NCBI GenBank assembly: GCA_947474365.1
Contig: CANJIU010000004.1
Coordinates: forward strand, 89,738 to 153,737
Reading direction: 5' to 3'
DNA from: Opitutia bacterium
GTDB taxonomy: Bacteria; Verrucomicrobiota; Verrucomicrobiia; Opitutales; Opitutaceae
DNA length: 64,000 nucleotides
Shown here: positions 34,002-42,983 of the stretch, piece after piece
Layout of the letters: each line of letters opens with the position of its first letter
How positions within the stretch are numbered: position 1 is the stretch's first letter
Position numbers and translations under genes: made by a program
The notes under the pieces: generated by a model
What the model saw: only the letters and a program-made list of their open reading frames with translations
What the model was told of the DNA's origin: nothing
Database searches by the model: none

Positions 34002-36137
34002 ATGGATACGAGCCCGGACCGGGAGCAACCGACACACGACGATGCCGTCACCGACGCGCGGCGTGCGCTGCTCGAGGAGTTGTTTATTGAGGAAACCCCG
34101 CTCGCCGTCGGGTTTCTTCGTCTGCCGACCGGCCCGCGCGTGCGGGCGGGAAAGGTGCGGATGGATCTGGCGCGTTTCGCGATCGAGCAGACGGCGGCGG
34201 CAGTGCCCGAGGCCGGGCTTCGCTTCGGCGGTTTCACGGAGGCGAGCGACGAAGTCGTTGTTCATCTGCCGGCGAAAGTCGGCGTCCGGGAGGGCATCGA
34301 CCTTCCGGTCCTCGCCGCCGTGGCGCTCAAACTTGGACCGTTCGTGATCGATTTCGCGAATCGTGGCGCCGGCGCGGTCGCCGCCGATCTCCTCGCCCGC
34401 AAGCACCCGGGCGCCCGCGAGGCGGAGCGCCGTCTGCGCGCCGCACCGCCGACGTACGCCGGCTGGGAAGTGCTCGCCGCGGCCGACGTCGCCCACGCGT
34501 TCCGGCCGAACCTTCCACTCGTGTCCGACAGCAAGGAATTCCACCACCGCATCCGACTGGCCTGCACCCACGCCCTGGATCGCTCGCTGCTCGACAACCT
34601 TGCGCGGCTCAACCCCGGATTTCTCGACTACCTGCAATGCTTCCCGATCGCACGATCGATGAAACGAAAGATCGTGGCGTGGCTTGGCCCGACCAATTCG
34701 GGCAAGACGCACCGGGCCGTCCTCGCGCTGGCGGCAGCAAAGAGCGGACTATATCTGGGACCCCTGCGGCTGCTCGCGCTTGAGCAACGCGATCGCGTCG
34801 TCGAACTCGGCACGCCCTGCTCGCTCATCACCGGCGAAGAGCGCGATGAAACCTCGCCGACGCATTCGGCGCGCACGGTCGAGATGGCGGACTTTTCCCA
34901 ACCTTTTGCAGTCGCCGTGCTCGATGAAATGCAACTCGCCTTCGACCGCGACCGGGGCTGGGCGTGGGTCGCGGCCTATTGCGGCGTCGCCGCGGAGACG
35001 TTGATCGTCACCGGCCCGGCCTCGTCCGAGCCGGTGATTCGGCGACTCGCGGAGATTTGTGGCGACACGGTCGAAATCAATCTCCTCCAGCGGCAGGGGG
35101 CGTTGGAATTTGAGGGCGTGCTCGACTGGCGTCACGTGCCGCCGCGCACGGCGGTGATCGGCTTTTCCCGGGCGATGGTGCTGGAACTGAAGGCGATGTT
35201 CGAGTCGCGCGGCCTGCGCGTCTCGGTGATTTATGGCGGGCTGTCGCCGGAGGTGCGGCGCAACGAGGCCCGCCGTTTTCGCGAGGGAGAGGCGGACATC
35301 GTTTGCGCCACGGACGCGATCGGCCTGGGACTCAACCTGCCGCTCGACCGCGTGATCTTTTACGAGACGGACAAATTTGACGGAGAAACCAACCGGCGGC
35401 TCGCAGCGTCCGAATTGCTCCAAATCGCGGGGCGCGCCGGGCGCGGTCCCTGGGCCACGGGCTGGGTCGCGGCGTTCTCCACCCGCGATGCACGGCGGAT
35501 CGAGGCAGTGCTGGGCGAGCCGCAGACCACCCCTGATCCCGATCGGTTGCCGGCGGCACCGACCGCGATGCACATCCGCGCGATCGCGGCCCATCTGCAG
35601 CTCGAACGGCTGACGCCGATCCTCGAATTCTTCCGGACGCGGCTCACCTTTCCCGGCGGGACCTTCTTTCCGGACGTGCAGGAGGATGTGCTCGCGGCCG
35701 CTGCGTTGGTGGACACCTACGCGCCCACGCTGCCCGTCGAGCAGCGCTACGCCCTCGCGTGCACGCCCATCAATCTGGAGGAGCCGGTGTTTCACCAGGT
35801 GTTCAGCGAGTGGCTCGAACTACTCGCGGCGGGAAAGACCGTGCCTTTTCCGCCCCGCCTCGAAGGGGGCGGCGGACTGGAGGCGCTCGAGGAAACCCTG
35901 AAGCTGATCACGGTCTACCGTTGGCTCGCCCTGAAGTTTCCCGCCGTGTTCACCGATCTGCGACAGGTCGAACGGCTGCGGCGCGATGCGACGGAGCAGA
36001 CCCAGGCGATCCTGCGGGCGAATTGGGGCCGACAGGGCCTGAGTCGCCGCGAATGCACCGTCTGCGGCCGCGCGCTGCTGCCAAGTTCGCCCTATCGGAC
36101 CTGTCGCAGCTGCAACACCGACGGCGCGGGCGACTGA
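34002..36137 (+). CDS. Suv3-like ATP-dependent RNA helicase with C-terminal zinc-ribbon-like motif
   Basis: The protein has about 711 residues. After an N-terminal region of about 220 residues come the helicase motifs: Walker A GPTNSGKT near 229-236, DEMQ near 308 in place of DEAD (as in the DEIQ of Suv3), TGPASS, CATDAIGLGLNLP and QIAGRAGRG. The Suv3 C-terminal extension follows. The last 35 residues contain CTVCG and CRSC, a likely zinc ribbon. Suv3 unwinds RNA in mitochondrial and some bacterial RNA turnover complexes. ATG 34002 is preferred; a TTG at 33969 in the same frame would add 11 residues. The stop is only 11 nt from the convergent gene at 36149. Confidence 0.87.
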   Translation: MDTSPDREQPTHDDAVTDARRALLEELFIEETPLAVGFLRLPTGPRVRAGKVRMDLARFAIEQTAAAVPEAGLRFGGFTEASDEVVVHLPAKVGVREGIDLPVLAAVALKLGPFVIDFANRGAGAVAADLLARKHPGAREAERRLRAAPPTYAGWEVLAAADVAHAFRPNLPLVSDSKEFHHRIRLACTHALDRSLLDNLARLNPGFLDYLQCFPIARSMKRKIVAWLGPTNSGKTHRAVLALAAAKSGLYLGPLRLLALEQRDRVVELGTPCSLITGEERDETSPTHSARTVEMADFSQPFAVAVLDEMQLAFDRDRGWAWVAAYCGVAAETLIVTGPASSEPVIRRLAEICGDTVEINLLQRQGALEFEGVLDWRHVPPRTAVIGFSRAMVLELKAMFESRGLRVSVIYGGLSPEVRRNEARRFREGEADIVCATDAIGLGLNLPLDRVIFYETDKFDGETNRRLAASELLQIAGRAGRGPWATGWVAAFSTRDARRIEAVLGEPQTTPDPDRLPAAPTAMHIRAIAAHLQLERLTPILEFFRTRLTFPGGTFFPDVQEDVLAAAALVDTYAPTLPVEQRYALACTPINLEEPVFHQVFSEWLELLAAGKTVPFPPRLEGGGGLEALEETLKLITVYRWLALKFPAVFTDLRQVERLRRDATEQTQAILRANWGRQGLSRRECTVCGRALLPSSPYRTCRSCNTDGAGD

Positions 36138-36148
36138 CGCGATCAGAG

Positions 36149-37078
36149 TCAGGGCGGGATGGAAGCCACCTCCGCGAGCCGCAAAAGCTCGTAGTTCTCG
36201 AGATCCACGCCGAGAGGAGACGCGGCTTCGACCTGCGGGAGCACGGCACGGAGATCGGCGGGCGACTTCCATTCGATCCCCAGCCGGGCGCGCAGCGCGG
36301 TGACGGTCTGCCCGGAAAAATTCGCGCGCTCCCAGGCCGTGGCCTCAAGCACCGCGTCGGCGCGGCTGCGTTCGTAGGCCATCAGACTGATGCTCGCGAC
36401 GCCGCGCGCGAGCCGCGCAAACCAGCCGTCACGATCAGCCGCGGACGCCCATCCAACGCGCCCCTCGGGAGGAAGCCGATCGAGCCAACAGGCCAGCGCC
36501 GCCGAAATCGGCAGGGCGCCACCGCCGTGTTCATCGAGGTGCGCACGCAGGGCCAGGCAGGTTGTAAGAAACTCCTCCAGCAACGCGCGCCGGTCAGCCG
36601 CCGTGCCGTCCTTCCACCGAGGCAGCGCGTGAGGTTCGATGTCGAGCGCGATGCCGTCGAATCTCTCCTCCACCTTCGAACGTCCGGCGTTGAACCTTAG
36701 CACGCGTTCGTCGATCTGCTTGAGCAGCGCGGCGCGACCCGGCGGGGTCAGCGCCGCCGCGTCGGAGAAGAGCGATTCGGAGCGCACTCCGTTTTCATGC
36801 AGGCGGCGGTTCCATGCCGCGAGCGCAGCGGGTGCGGTGTCGGGCAGGGTCGCGTAGCTGCCATAGAGGCGTCGCACGTTCCACCGCCGAAACGCGGCGA
36901 GCGCCTCCGTCTCGTGCGCGGCGTCTCCCACGACATTGGCGGCACCGTGGGGGCTCGACGGTTTCGACCAAAACCAGAGTCCGCGTGGCCGCTCCGTCAC
37001 CTCCGCCCCACGCAGTGCGGCCGACACGAAGCAAAAGACGCCCACGACACACGCCTGACACAGCGTTGCCGGTTTCAC
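36149..37078 (-). CDS. Exported TIM-barrel-like protein, possible glycosidase, unknown function
   Basis: The protein has 309 residues with a signal peptide (KPATLCQACVVGVFCFVSAALRGA). Segments RGLWFWSKPSSPHGAANVVG, WNVRRLYGSYATLPD, FDGIALDIEPHALPRWKDG and ASISLMAYERSRADAVLEA have the strand-loop-helix rhythm of a TIM barrel. The Asp-Ile-Glu in ALDIEPH is placed like the catalytic acid of GH18-type or related barrels. No named family was recognised. The GTG start at 37078 overlaps the stop of the UbiB gene by 4 nt (GTGA), which decides the start and implies translational coupling with that kinase-like protein. Confidence 0.75.
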   Translation of the reverse strand: MKPATLCQACVVGVFCFVSAALRGAEVTERPRGLWFWSKPSSPHGAANVVGDAAHETEALAAFRRWNVRRLYGSYATLPDTAPAALAAWNRRLHENGVRSESLFSDAAALTPPGRAALLKQIDERVLRFNAGRSKVEERFDGIALDIEPHALPRWKDGTAADRRALLEEFLTTCLALRAHLDEHGGGALPISAALACWLDRLPPEGRVGWASAADRDGWFARLARGVASISLMAYERSRADAVLEATAWERANFSGQTVTALRARLGIEWKSPADLRAVLPQVEAASPLGVDLENYELLRLAEVASIPP

Positions 37079-38730
37079 TTGTGCCGGCCGTGCCGGATGA
37101 TGTCCCACACCACGTAGAGTCCGAGCACGGCGGAAAGCAGGTAGCCGACAATCCCGAGCGCGGGATAACCAAAAAGGTGCGGCTCAATCCCAGTGGTGAC
37201 GATCAACGATGAGCCAATGATCAGCGCGCCGATGATCACGCCGAGGGTGATGCGGTTGGCGGCGATCTTGACCGCCTCATCATGGTCCTCGAGCCCGCGG
37301 TGATTGAGATTGATGGCGAGGCTGTCGTGTTCGAGCCGGCGGACGAGGCGGCGCAGCTCAAAGGGCAGATCCTGCAGGCCGAGCAGGGCATGGCGGAGCA
37401 TTTCCCGGGTGCGACGAATCACCAACCGCGGGTTCGTCCGCTCGCGGTAGAGTTCGCGCAACACGGGCTCGGCAGGCTCTCGAAAATCAAATTTCGGGTC
37501 CAGCACCCGGCCCACCTCCTCAATCGAGATGACCGCCTTGGCCATGAGCGCATAGTCCCGGGAAAGCGGAATGCCATGCTGGCCAAAAATGAACAGGAGC
37601 CGCAGCATCGCCCGGCCCAACGCCTGCCGGCCCACGGCGAAGTTCAGCTCTTCGCGCAGAGCCACCGTGATTTCCTTTTCCATGGCCCGCAGGTCGGGCC
37701 GCGCATCGACCGGCGCGAGGTCGGCCGCGATTTGCACGACGCGCTCGGTGTCCTGCTCGACCGCGGCGATCCAAAAATCCGCGAGCGCATGCCGGAGCCG
37801 TCGCGTGAGATGGCCGACGAGCCCCCAGTCGAGGAAACAGAGCCGCCCGTCGCCGGTGACAAAGATGTTTCCCGCATGCGGGTCCGCATGGAAGAAACCA
37901 GCGAGGAAGACCTGGCCCACGAGCGAACGGGCACCATGGGCGGCAAGCTGCCGGCGCTGCTCCATCGGAAGCGCGGCGGCGTCCGCCACCGACGTGCCGT
38001 CGATCCGCTCCATCACCAGCACCCGCTCGCTGCAAAACTCCCCGTATACCTTCGGTGCGAAGACGAATTCCGGATGGGGATTCTGCGAGTTGAAAAACTC
38101 CTGGTTGCGCGACTCGATCCGAAAGTCCAATTCCCGCATCACGCCCGCGCGCGCCTCCTCGATGACCGCGGGCAAATCGACCGCGTGCAAGGTCGTCACC
38201 CGCTGGTGCAGCAGTCCCGCCAGCCAGAGCGCGAGATCGAAATCGATCTCCATCTGCGCCTGCAGGTCCGGCTTCTGTACCTTGACCGCGACCGGAGTGC
38301 CGTCGAGCAACCGGGCGAAATACACCTGGGCGAGGGAAGCCGCGGCAGCCGGTTCTTCCGTGAACTCGGCGAACACGGCGTCCAATTCCCGGCCCAACGC
38401 CGCGGTGATGACCGGCCGCATGACGGCAAACGGCAGTGGCTGAACATCGTCCTGCAGCTTGCGCAGTTCGAGGATGACGTCATGCGGCACCGCGTCCGGC
38501 CGCATCGACAGGAGCTGCCCCAGTTTGACAAACGTGGGCCCGAGTTCCTCAGCGGCCAGCCGGATATGTTCGCCGGTGGAAAGCCGTTCGGCCGCAGGGG
38601 CCAGCAGTCGCTGCCAAAAGCCGGCCGGCAAATCGAGCTGGCCGAGCATTTCGGCAAACCCGTGCCGCGCGAGCACCGCGAGGATCTGCTTCGCGCGGAC
38701 GGCGTGGTGCAGGACGTTGAACGATCTCAC
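37075..38730 (-). CDS. ubiB: ABC1/AarF/UbiB family atypical kinase
   Basis: The protein has 551 residues with the defining features of the UbiB family. The KxGQ motif is at 69-72 (KLGQ), the Ala-rich loop that replaces the glycine loop is at about 128-133 and the invariant Lys150 is in VAVKVQKP. The catalytic loop HADPHAGN is at 281-288 and the metal-binding DWG at 301-303 (DFG elsewhere). Two C-terminal transmembrane helices are seen (ITLGVIIGALIIGSSLIVTTGI and YPALGIVGYLLSAVLGLYVVWDII). These ATPases or kinases support ubiquinone or other isoprenoid-quinone lipid handling. It sits between a phasin-like gene (6 nt upstream) and a coupled TIM-barrel-like gene. The symbol reflects family membership; quinone function here is not proven. 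Confidence 0.88.
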   Translation of the reverse strand: MRSFNVLHHAVRAKQILAVLARHGFAEMLGQLDLPAGFWQRLLAPAAERLSTGEHIRLAAEELGPTFVKLGQLLSMRPDAVPHDVILELRKLQDDVQPLPFAVMRPVITAALGRELDAVFAEFTEEPAAAASLAQVYFARLLDGTPVAVKVQKPDLQAQMEIDFDLALWLAGLLHQRVTTLHAVDLPAVIEEARAGVMRELDFRIESRNQEFFNSQNPHPEFVFAPKVYGEFCSERVLVMERIDGTSVADAAALPMEQRRQLAAHGARSLVGQVFLAGFFHADPHAGNIFVTGDGRLCFLDWGLVGHLTRRLRHALADFWIAAVEQDTERVVQIAADLAPVDARPDLRAMEKEITVALREELNFAVGRQALGRAMLRLLFIFGQHGIPLSRDYALMAKAVISIEEVGRVLDPKFDFREPAEPVLRELYRERTNPRLVIRRTREMLRHALLGLQDLPFELRRLVRRLEHDSLAINLNHRGLEDHDEAVKIAANRITLGVIIGALIIGSSLIVTTGIEPHLFGYPALGIVGYLLSAVLGLYVVWDIIRHGRHK

Positions 38731-38736
38731 CGGGGG

Positions 38737-39057
38737 CTACAGCGGACCAGCCTTTGGGACCGCGTCGGACCGGGCTGACTCCAGGGCCGCCACCCGGGCC
38801 TCCAGCGCGGCGATCCGCTCCTGCGTCTTGCGATCGAAGGAGGAGATCCCCTCGCGCATTTTTTCTCCGAGCTCGCGGCTGAGCGTGTCGAACTCGTGCC
38901 GTCCCTGTTCCGCGATTTTTTCCGCCATCTGACGCGCCTCGGTCGCCGACATCCGGCCTTGCTGCACGAACTCACCGAGCGCGGACTCCACCTTTTCCTT
39001 GGTAATCACCGCCGCGCCGACGCCGGCGAGCAGTGTCTTTTTCATTGCGTCAATCAT
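38737..39057 (-). CDS. Phasin-like/PHA-granule-type helical protein
   Basis: The protein has 106 residues and is nearly all helical. A short hydrophobic lead-in (MKKTLLAGVGAAVITKEKV) is followed by ESALGEFVQQGRMSATEARQMAEKIAEQG and a coiled coil ending ERIAALEARVAALESARSD. The VQQGRMSATEARQMAEKI pattern is typical of phasin-superfamily and PhaF/PhaI-like proteins that coat polyhydroxyalkanoate granules; short versions often precede ubiB-type genes. Two ATGs, 39057 and 39045, are possible; I list the first. The stop is 6 nt from the UbiB start, so these form an operon. Confidence 0.75.
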   Translation of the reverse strand: MIDAMKKTLLAGVGAAVITKEKVESALGEFVQQGRMSATEARQMAEKIAEQGRHEFDTLSRELGEKMREGISSFDRKTQERIAALEARVAALESARSDAVPKAGPL

Positions 39058-39238
39058 AGCGAAAAAAACATAGCTCCTTGCCGCGCTGAGGCAAGGCCCC
39101 CGCCGTCCGCGAACCCAGCCTTGGCAATGAGCGGGAACTTTCCACCGTTGGCGCTGCCGCACTCGGAACGCACCGCGGACTGCGGGTTACCATCGCTTCC
39201 CGTAACCCGCCGGTGCGAACCTGCGTCCTGCCGCCATC

Positions 39239-41500
39239 GTGTTGTCGTTCCTCATTCGCGCTCTGCTGCTCGTCACGCTTCTCGGCGTGACCAGGGGGCG
39301 GCTGCACGCCTACAGCCTGACCGGCCCCCGGTGGCGCACCTCCACCATCACGATGCAGCTGCAACTCGGCGCAAACCCGACCGCGCTGGTCGACGGCTCC
39401 GCCAGTTGGGGCGCGGTGGCGGAGGACGCGCTCAACACTTGGAATGAGAATATCAGCACGACGAAATTCGCCGTCGTCCGCGACTCCACCGTGGCCCGCG
39501 CGGAAAACAACCGACTCAACAACGTGATGTTCAGCCCTGATATCTACGGCGACGCGTGGGGCAGCGGCGTGCTCGCAGTGACCATCACCTACACGACGGG
39601 CGGAGCCACATCGGAGACCGACGTGCTTTTCAACAGCCGTCTTACCTGGAACTCGTACCGCGGGGCGCTCCGAACGACTAATGGCGTCTTGCTCCAGGAT
39701 TTTCGCCGCGTCGCGATGCACGAGTTCGGCCACGTCCTCGGGCTCGATCATCCGGATCAGCACGGTCAGACCGTCACCGCGCTCATGAACAGCCGCGTGA
39801 GCGCCCTCGACACGCTGGCGGCAGACGACATCAACGGCGCCCAATTCCTCTACGGCGCGCCAACCGCGACGTCGACGTCCGCGGCTCCGACGATCACGAG
39901 CCAGCCGACCAGCCGGACGGTCCCGGTCGGGGCCACCACCACCTTCGGCGTCGTCGCCACCGGCACAGCCCCTCTCCTCTATCAGTGGCTCAAATTCGGC
40001 GCAGCGGTGCCCGGCGCCACTTCATCCACGCTCACCCTCACGAATATCACGGCCAACGACGCCGGCACCTACGCCGTCACCGTGTCGAACGGCAACGGCA
40101 CGGTGACAAGCGCCGCTGCCACGCTCAACGTGACGTCAGCCGGCCCAACCGGAGGAGCCACCGCACTCGCGCCGCTAATCACCACCCAACCGGTCAGCCA
40201 GACCGTCGACACCGGTGCAAACGTGACCTTATCCGTCACGGCGAGCGGGTCGGTGCCGTTTTTGTATCAATGGCGGAAGGACGGCGTGGTGCTGCCGGCC
40301 GGGACCACGGCGAACCTCACGATCACCAGCGCCCAGCCGACGGACACCGGCAGCTATCGGGTCCTGATCACGAATCCCGCCGGCGCAATTGAAAGCGCGG
40401 CGGCCACGCTGACCGTGTTGATTCCGGTCAGCCTGCCGAACATTTCCGCCGCCCCGGTGGCGCAAACCGTCGCGGTGGGCGAACGCATCTCGCTGCGCGT
40501 CGTCGCCACCAGCAGCGTCGCCCTCGCGTACCAGTGGTTGAAGGACGGCGTCGCGATTCCCGACGCCACCGCCACGACGTTCACCGTCGCCAGCGCCCGT
40601 ATCGCGGATAGCGGCAACTACGTGGTGCGGATCACAAATTCGGTCGGTTCGGTGACCACCACGCCCGTGGAGGTGACGGTCCAGTTCAGCCGCCTCATCA
40701 ACCTGTCGACACGCGCCTTCATCCCCGCGGGCGGCGCCTTGACCCCTGGTTTCTACATCCGCGGCGGCAACCCCAAACCGCTGCTGATTCGCGCGGTTGG
40801 CCCCACGCTCGCCCAATTCGGCGTAAGCACGGCGCTCGCCGACACGAAGCTCGACGTGTTCGCGCAGGCGACGTCCGCGGTTGTCGCGTCCAATAACGAC
40901 TGGGGTGGCGCACCGGCGCTGAGCACCGCGTTTGTGGGAGTCGGCGCGTTTGCGCTGTCGGCCAACTCGAAGGACGCCGCACTGCAGACCGGCCTTCCGC
41001 CGGGAGGCTACACGGCGCGCATCACAGCCGGCGACACCGCCGCGGCGGGCGTCACCCTGGCCGAGATCTACGACACCGAGGCGCCGTCGGGCAGTTCGTC
41101 ACAGCTCGTCAACGTGTCGACGCTCGGCTTCGTCGGCACCGGCGACAACGTCCTGACCGCGGGTTTCGTGATCAGCGGCAACGCCACGAAGCGGCTGCTG
41201 ATTCGCGCGATTGGCCCCGGGCTGGCTCAATTCGGCCTCACCGGATTCCTGCCGGATCCGCAACTGGGTCTTGTGCCGCTGGGAAAAGTCGAGCCGATCG
41301 CCACCAACGACGACTGGCCCGATCTCGTCAATGTGCGCGCGGCGTTTGCGACCGCGGGAGCGTTTGCCCTGACGCCCGGCAGCAAGGACGCCGTTCTCGT
41401 CATCTCCCTTGAGCCCGGCGGCTACACGGTGATTGTCTCGGGCGTGAGCGCCACCGCGATCGGCACGGCATTGGTCGAGATTTACGATCTCGACCCGTGA
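39239..41500 (+). CDS. Secreted matrixin-type metalloprotease with Ig-like domains and a duplicated C-terminal domain
   Basis: The protein has 753 residues. After a signal peptide (MLSFLIRALLLVTLLGVTRG) comes a small M10-type protease domain (about 25-205) with the zinc motif HEFGHVLGLDH near 161-171 and a downstream Met-turn (ALMNSRV). Three Ig-like domains follow, each with the repeat PLLYQWLKFGAAVPGATSSTL or a close variant (about 215-300, 310-395, 400-480). The C-terminus contains two copies of a domain of about 130 residues (from about 484 and 622), each with LLIRAVGPTLAQFG or LLIRAIGPGLAQFG, NDW, AFAL and GGYT. It starts at GTG 39239. It is probably secreted and cell-surface or matrix bound. 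The C-terminal repeat may be an anchoring or sorting module. Confidence 0.85.
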   Translation: MLSFLIRALLLVTLLGVTRGRLHAYSLTGPRWRTSTITMQLQLGANPTALVDGSASWGAVAEDALNTWNENISTTKFAVVRDSTVARAENNRLNNVMFSPDIYGDAWGSGVLAVTITYTTGGATSETDVLFNSRLTWNSYRGALRTTNGVLLQDFRRVAMHEFGHVLGLDHPDQHGQTVTALMNSRVSALDTLAADDINGAQFLYGAPTATSTSAAPTITSQPTSRTVPVGATTTFGVVATGTAPLLYQWLKFGAAVPGATSSTLTLTNITANDAGTYAVTVSNGNGTVTSAAATLNVTSAGPTGGATALAPLITTQPVSQTVDTGANVTLSVTASGSVPFLYQWRKDGVVLPAGTTANLTITSAQPTDTGSYRVLITNPAGAIESAAATLTVLIPVSLPNISAAPVAQTVAVGERISLRVVATSSVALAYQWLKDGVAIPDATATTFTVASARIADSGNYVVRITNSVGSVTTTPVEVTVQFSRLINLSTRAFIPAGGALTPGFYIRGGNPKPLLIRAVGPTLAQFGVSTALADTKLDVFAQATSAVVASNNDWGGAPALSTAFVGVGAFALSANSKDAALQTGLPPGGYTARITAGDTAAAGVTLAEIYDTEAPSGSSSQLVNVSTLGFVGTGDNVLTAGFVISGNATKRLLIRAIGPGLAQFGLTGFLPDPQLGLVPLGKVEPIATNDDWPDLVNVRAAFATAGAFALTPGSKDAVLVISLEPGGYTVIVSGVSATAIGTALVEIYDLDP

Positions 41501-41525
41501 GCGACCTCGGGCGCGCGGGACCCGC

Positions 41526-42860
41526 TCAATGCGGCGCCGCCGCCGCACCGCCCATGCCAGCTTCCGTGCTCTTGGGCGGATGGAAGAAGAGCGCGAGCGC
41601 CACGGCGGCGATGGACGCGGCCGCCAGCGGGACGAGGAAGAGCCCCTTGAAATCGGTGACCTTGTTGACCGTGTAGACACTCTGCATCAGCCACGGGCAG
41701 ATCGAATTCGCGAGCAGCGCACCGATGCCGAGGATCTGCAGGTTGAACAGGCCCTGCGCGCTCGACCGGATGTCCTTCGGGAAATAGGCATCCACGAAGA
41801 TGTACACCGTCGCGAAGAAGAACGCGTAACAGATGCCATGCAGCAGTTGGATAAAGATGATCGCGAGCGCGCTCTGCGGCATGAACGCATAGACCGCGAA
41901 GCGCGTGGCGTGGCCAAGGATGCCGACGATCATCGTGACCCGCCAGCCGAGTTTCTTGAGCGTCGCGCCCAGCACGAACATCGTGAGAATTTCGGCGATC
42001 TGACCGAAGCTCATCACCGTGTTGATCCAATTCGAGGGGATGCCCACGCCACCCGCCTCCTTCGGCGTACCGAGGAAAACACCGGTCCAGTTAAAGTAGC
42101 AGTTGTGGACAAACGAATCCACCAACGTCACCAGCCACAGCACGAGGACGAAGGGCTGCTTCAGCAGCTTCACCGCCTTAACGAGTGCAAGATTGTCGTT
42201 CTCACCAGCGGCCGCCTTCTTTGCCTCCGTGCGCGGCAGCGTCAGGCTGAACGCCGCCAGGGCGAGCGAGGCGAGTCCGGCGACGATGAAGGTCCACTTG
42301 GTCGCCACCTTGGCGGCGTCACCGCTGAGGGGGTTCGCAAACACAGTCCCGAGCCAGTTAAAAAAGCCGACCGGATGCGCGGCGCTGACCGCGTCCCAGT
42401 TCACAAAGATGAAGGTGAACGGCCAGGCGGCGAGGATCCAGCCGACGGTCCCGCCCATGCGCACGATGCCAAACTCCTTCTCCGGGTCCTTCATGTTAGC
42501 GAACGCGATCGAGTTGGTGATCGAGATCGTCGGCACGTAGAGCAGGCAGTGCACGAGCATGAGAAGGAAGAACGGCATGAATTCCTTCGTGAAACCGCAG
42601 CCCAGAATCGCGAGGCCACCGATGAGGTGCGAGAAGGCGAGAAACTTCTCCGGCACAAATTTTCGGTCGGCCCACTGGTTGCTGAAAAACATGCCGACGA
42701 TTGAGGCAAACGGGAAGGCATTCAAAATCAACGATTGCTGCTCAGGGGAAAAGCCGAGGCTCGGCAGGTAGCCGAAAATCAGGGGCAGCCACGCGCCCCA
42801 GATGAAAAACTCGAGCGCCATCATCAGGAACAGCGGCCCGCGGAGGGATTTGTTGGTCAT
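41526..42860 (-). CDS. MFS transporter, nucleoside:H+ symporter (NupG/XapB)-like
   Basis: The protein has 444 residues and 12 predicted transmembrane helices. It starts MTNKSLRGPLFLMMALEFFIWGAWLPLIFGYL and contains GIVRMGGTVGWILAAWPFTFI and GFSPEQQSLILNAFPFASIVGMFFSNQWADR, which match the nucleoside:proton symporter branch of the major facilitator superfamily. Many verrucomicrobial members sit next to sugar-processing oxidoreductases and may carry sugars rather than nucleosides. A Gfo/Idh/MocA oxidoreductase ends 123 nt upstream on the same strand, supporting a shared catabolic unit. The C-terminus has a short Ala/Gly-rich tail. Confidence 0.88.
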   Translation of the reverse strand: MTNKSLRGPLFLMMALEFFIWGAWLPLIFGYLPSLGFSPEQQSLILNAFPFASIVGMFFSNQWADRKFVPEKFLAFSHLIGGLAILGCGFTKEFMPFFLLMLVHCLLYVPTISITNSIAFANMKDPEKEFGIVRMGGTVGWILAAWPFTFIFVNWDAVSAAHPVGFFNWLGTVFANPLSGDAAKVATKWTFIVAGLASLALAAFSLTLPRTEAKKAAAGENDNLALVKAVKLLKQPFVLVLWLVTLVDSFVHNCYFNWTGVFLGTPKEAGGVGIPSNWINTVMSFGQIAEILTMFVLGATLKKLGWRVTMIVGILGHATRFAVYAFMPQSALAIIFIQLLHGICYAFFFATVYIFVDAYFPKDIRSSAQGLFNLQILGIGALLANSICPWLMQSVYTVNKVTDFKGLFLVPLAAASIAAVALALFFHPPKSTEAGMGGAAAAPH

Positions 42861-42983
42861 AGGTGTTGAGAGTTGAGGGCGGAAAGCGAAGAGCTGGGAG
42901 CCAAGAGGTGAGAGCTGAGAGTCGAAATCGATCGGGTCGATTCGCCGGATGCGAACTTGGGGCTCTCAGCTCATCGCTTTCAG

